From Sphagnum compactum (Eukaryota; Bryophyta; Sphagnopsida; Sphagnales): a DNA stretch of 64,000 nucleotides. Both the position numbers and the translations under genes were made by a program. The notes under the pieces are model-generated. The model was not told where the DNA came from. It ran no database searches and saw nothing but the letters and a program-made list of their open reading frames with translations. This document shows positions 61,601 through 64,000 of this stretch, piece after piece. Position 1 is the first letter of the stretch. Every line of letters begins with the position of its first letter. The stretch spans positions 13,640,001 to 13,704,000 of the forward strand of contig OZ234498.1 of assembly GCA_965153455.1 (NCBI GenBank). The letters are read 5' to 3'.

Positions 61601-62997
61601 TTTAGTTTGGTTTGATCTAATGATTTTTTTTTGTGGCAAATTTTTTCCATTTTGTTATAGATTTTTTTTGTAAGCAACATGGTAAGGGAACGTTTTGAAA
61701 TTTTCCAAAAAAAAGTGCCACACTTCAAAGAAGTTATGAAATTGCTAAGATTTTTGGAAGATTTGGGTAGATTTTTAGCTTTGTTTTTTTGAAATCATTG
61801 TATTTAGCTAATAGGTTTTTGTGGTTCACCAACATGTGATAGGATTCCTAGATTTTTTATTTCTCTATTTGTCTTATAGCCGAATTTGGTTAAATCCTCT
61901 TGTGGCTAATCACCATTTTTGGAGCAACATGAGAAAATTGAAAAATAAAACACTAGTTTGATCAATTGAATTATTGTGGACACAAATATTTCTTTTATCA
62001 AATTAAATACTTGGTTTAAAAGAAACTAATTGAACATGTAAAATGCATACTATTTATAGTTTTTCATTAATCAATATAAAGATTTCTTAACATAATTTCA
62101 AATTTGTAATGACCAGGAAACATATAATTAAAGTGTTGAATATTTACCCTTATGAATAGCCCTAAAAGATATGAAAACTAAAAGAAACCATTATATCAAA
62201 ACAAAGGAGAAAGTTGAAAATTATAGTAAATCATACACATAATTGCACAAATGAAAAGTGACCATGAATAAATGAGATTTGAATTTCATCAAAATGTAAT
62301 GGTATATGATTCACAAGTTCACCATTTTTGCTTCAATAATCCATTTGAACAATGCACATTAGGAAATATTAACGTACATGAAGAATGAATGTGCATTTAA
62401 ACATGAAGAAAAATTGAAAGGTTTTGGATAGATTATAATCTAATCAATTATGCATCTTACTTAATCATGTCACAAGGTGTATTCATGCTATTAGGAGTCA
62501 TTTTTGTGTAACCACTTTTTTTATTTGAAATGTGGCTTGAAAAATGATGCATAGGTAGAATCTTGTAATCGTTTTTGCATAGGTCCCTTCATTATGTATT
62601 ATGTTGTTAGAATCCAAAGTATGAGATTATAACAACAAAAGTATGGGATGCAAATGCATAATTTTTGTCTGAAACTAATGCTTTTGATATTTAAAGGATT
62701 TTAAAAAAAGTCTTGAATTTATTTAATGACATATATTTATGAGATTTTTTAAAATACACCTTTATCTAATAATATAATGCAACGATTTTTTTGGTCATAA
62801 GAATTAAAACAATTTTTTGATGACTTGTAAATCATGGATCTAAAAATATTCTTTGTAAATGATCGATTGTGTTATGCCATGTCAACTTCACAAGCTAATA
62901 CACTCCTTATAAGAACTTTGTCTTTTGGGCTCTTTTGACTCCTAATAGCATAATGCACCCCACATCATTGTCTTTCACGATTTTGTGCTCTTGCCCC
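58621..62997. other. AT-rich spacer, no gene seen
   Basis: No gene, repeat or element recognised beyond homopolymer runs. Confidence 0.5.
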
Positions 62998-63262
62998 TTG
63001 CGCTCAGGCTTGTGCTCAGCTCTTGCCTCATGTGCCCTTATTTTGGTAATGCCGCTTGCTTGCGCTCAGGCTTGTGCTCAGCTCTTGCCTCATGTGCTCT
63101 TCTTTTGGTAATGCCGCTTGCTTGCGCTCAGGCTTGTGCTCAGCTCTTGCCTCTGAGTGTGCCCTTCCTTATTTTGGTAATGCCCTTGCGCTGCTCAGGC
63201 TTGTGCTTGGCCCTTGCCTCATGTGCCCTTCCTTATTTTGGTGATGCCCTTGCGCCCAGGCT
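62998..63262. repeat. GC-rich minisatellite, about 4.2 units of 62-64 bp
   Basis: Units start TTGCGCTCAGGCTTGTGCTC and run through AGCTCTTGCCTCATGTGC to TTTTGGTAATGCC, at 62,998, 63,060, 63,122, 63,186 and (partial) 63,250. The open frames across it are artefacts of the repeat. It stands out as a GC-rich island in AT-rich DNA. Confidence 0.9.
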
Positions 63263-64000
63263 TTACCCTACATTTGAAGCAATTGCAATAAGAGTCAAAT
63301 AGAAAAGAAAATTGCTGATCGTACTGAACTTGCTTTGGAGTAGGTCAGAGATCCGATTCTCCTCCCACTGCTTGGGGAGTCAAGGAGAAAAGTAAAGGCC
63401 ATTTGAGTACAGTTGAAATTGTAGTGTAGCTTGCTTGCCACAATAATTGCAAAGACCCTTGTATTTTTCAAACAGCCCTCACAACAACAACAACAGTGTG
63501 TGTTGCAATTATATGGATGATGATAGAATGGGTGATCCTTTACTTGTAGTTCAAGGATTGTAAGCTGCAGTCACACAACAACAAGAAGAATATCAAACCA
63601 CACTTGGTCCCACTGCCTTGACATTAGCTCTCTCGCTCTCTCTCTCTCTCTCTCTACAATGGACCTCTAGTTTGACTTGAAAGGTATCAATTGGTTCAAA
63701 GCTCTTTGATGTAGCACTGTCCCATGTTCTCAGAGGTACATTAATGGGTCCCTGTGCCCCTCCTGGAAGGAAGGTCACCCATCCCAATACTATACCACTC
63801 AAAGTGGGCTTAACTTGCAAAAAAGAACCTAATTAATTTATTAATTTATTATTATTATTATTATTACTTTGGCACAAATGAAGAAATTTATTGCGAAGAA
63901 AAGGAAAGAACAAAAACCTAATTTAATTTTAATTTTCAAAGACAAACATCACCCTATATTCAATTATTCAAGAACATGGGGGGGTTTTTTTTTTTTTTTT
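63263..64000. other. Spacer with CT and ATT microsatellites
   Basis: A CT run lies at about 63,628-63,655 and an ATT run at about 63,848-63,866. The window ends in a G run followed by a T tract. No gene recognised. Confidence 0.55.

Noticed and set aside
62985-63302. 105-residue Cys/Leu-rich frame
   Set aside because: Translation of the 62-64-bp minisatellite; no start context or conserved domain.

Overview
The window reads as nuclear DNA of a land plant with a large, gene-poor genome. Evidence: introns with GT-AG borders inside plant-type proteins, very AT-rich spacers, decayed LTR and non-LTR retroelements, and a U-box/ARM E3 ligase and a plant endosulfine. Decay style and low gene density would suit a fern or another large-genome seed-free plant. 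That assignment is inference; nothing in the window fixes the species.

Layout. 1-12.5 kb holds no gene, but has an inverted pair of a ~295-bp repeat (4.1 and 5.7 kb) and one copy of a second dispersed repeat (9.4 kb). 12.54-15.04 kb is a heavily decayed non-LTR-type reverse transcriptase. 15.9-18.1 kb carries a strong foldback and some plausible minus-strand exons of an unrecognised gene. 19.88-22.19 kb is a six-exon alpha-endosulfine gene. 24.4-25.4 kb is a decayed Ty1/copia pol on the minus strand. 25.4-33.5 kb is AT-rich with a 94-bp CACTA-type miniature element. 33,584-37,519 is an apparently intact GC-rich hAT transposon with a perfect 8-bp target duplication and an open, two-intron transposase. 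39.3-40.8 kb has two recent tandem duplications. 42.05-43.46 kb is a five-exon gene for a conserved plant zinc-ribbon protein. It converges on the intronless U-box E3 ligase at 45.18-46.52 kb (minus). The rest (46.5-64 kb) is spacer with repeats, miniature-element candidates and minisatellites.

The three host genes are housekeeping or signalling genes (PP2A regulation, an unknown zinc ribbon, ubiquitin ligation) and form no common pathway. The main story is transposon age. The two retroelement relics have lost catalytic and conserved Gln/Arg/Trp codons by what look like C-to-T and G-to-A changes. The hAT element is GC-rich, undecayed and recently inserted. I saw no tRNA, rRNA or CRISPR array.
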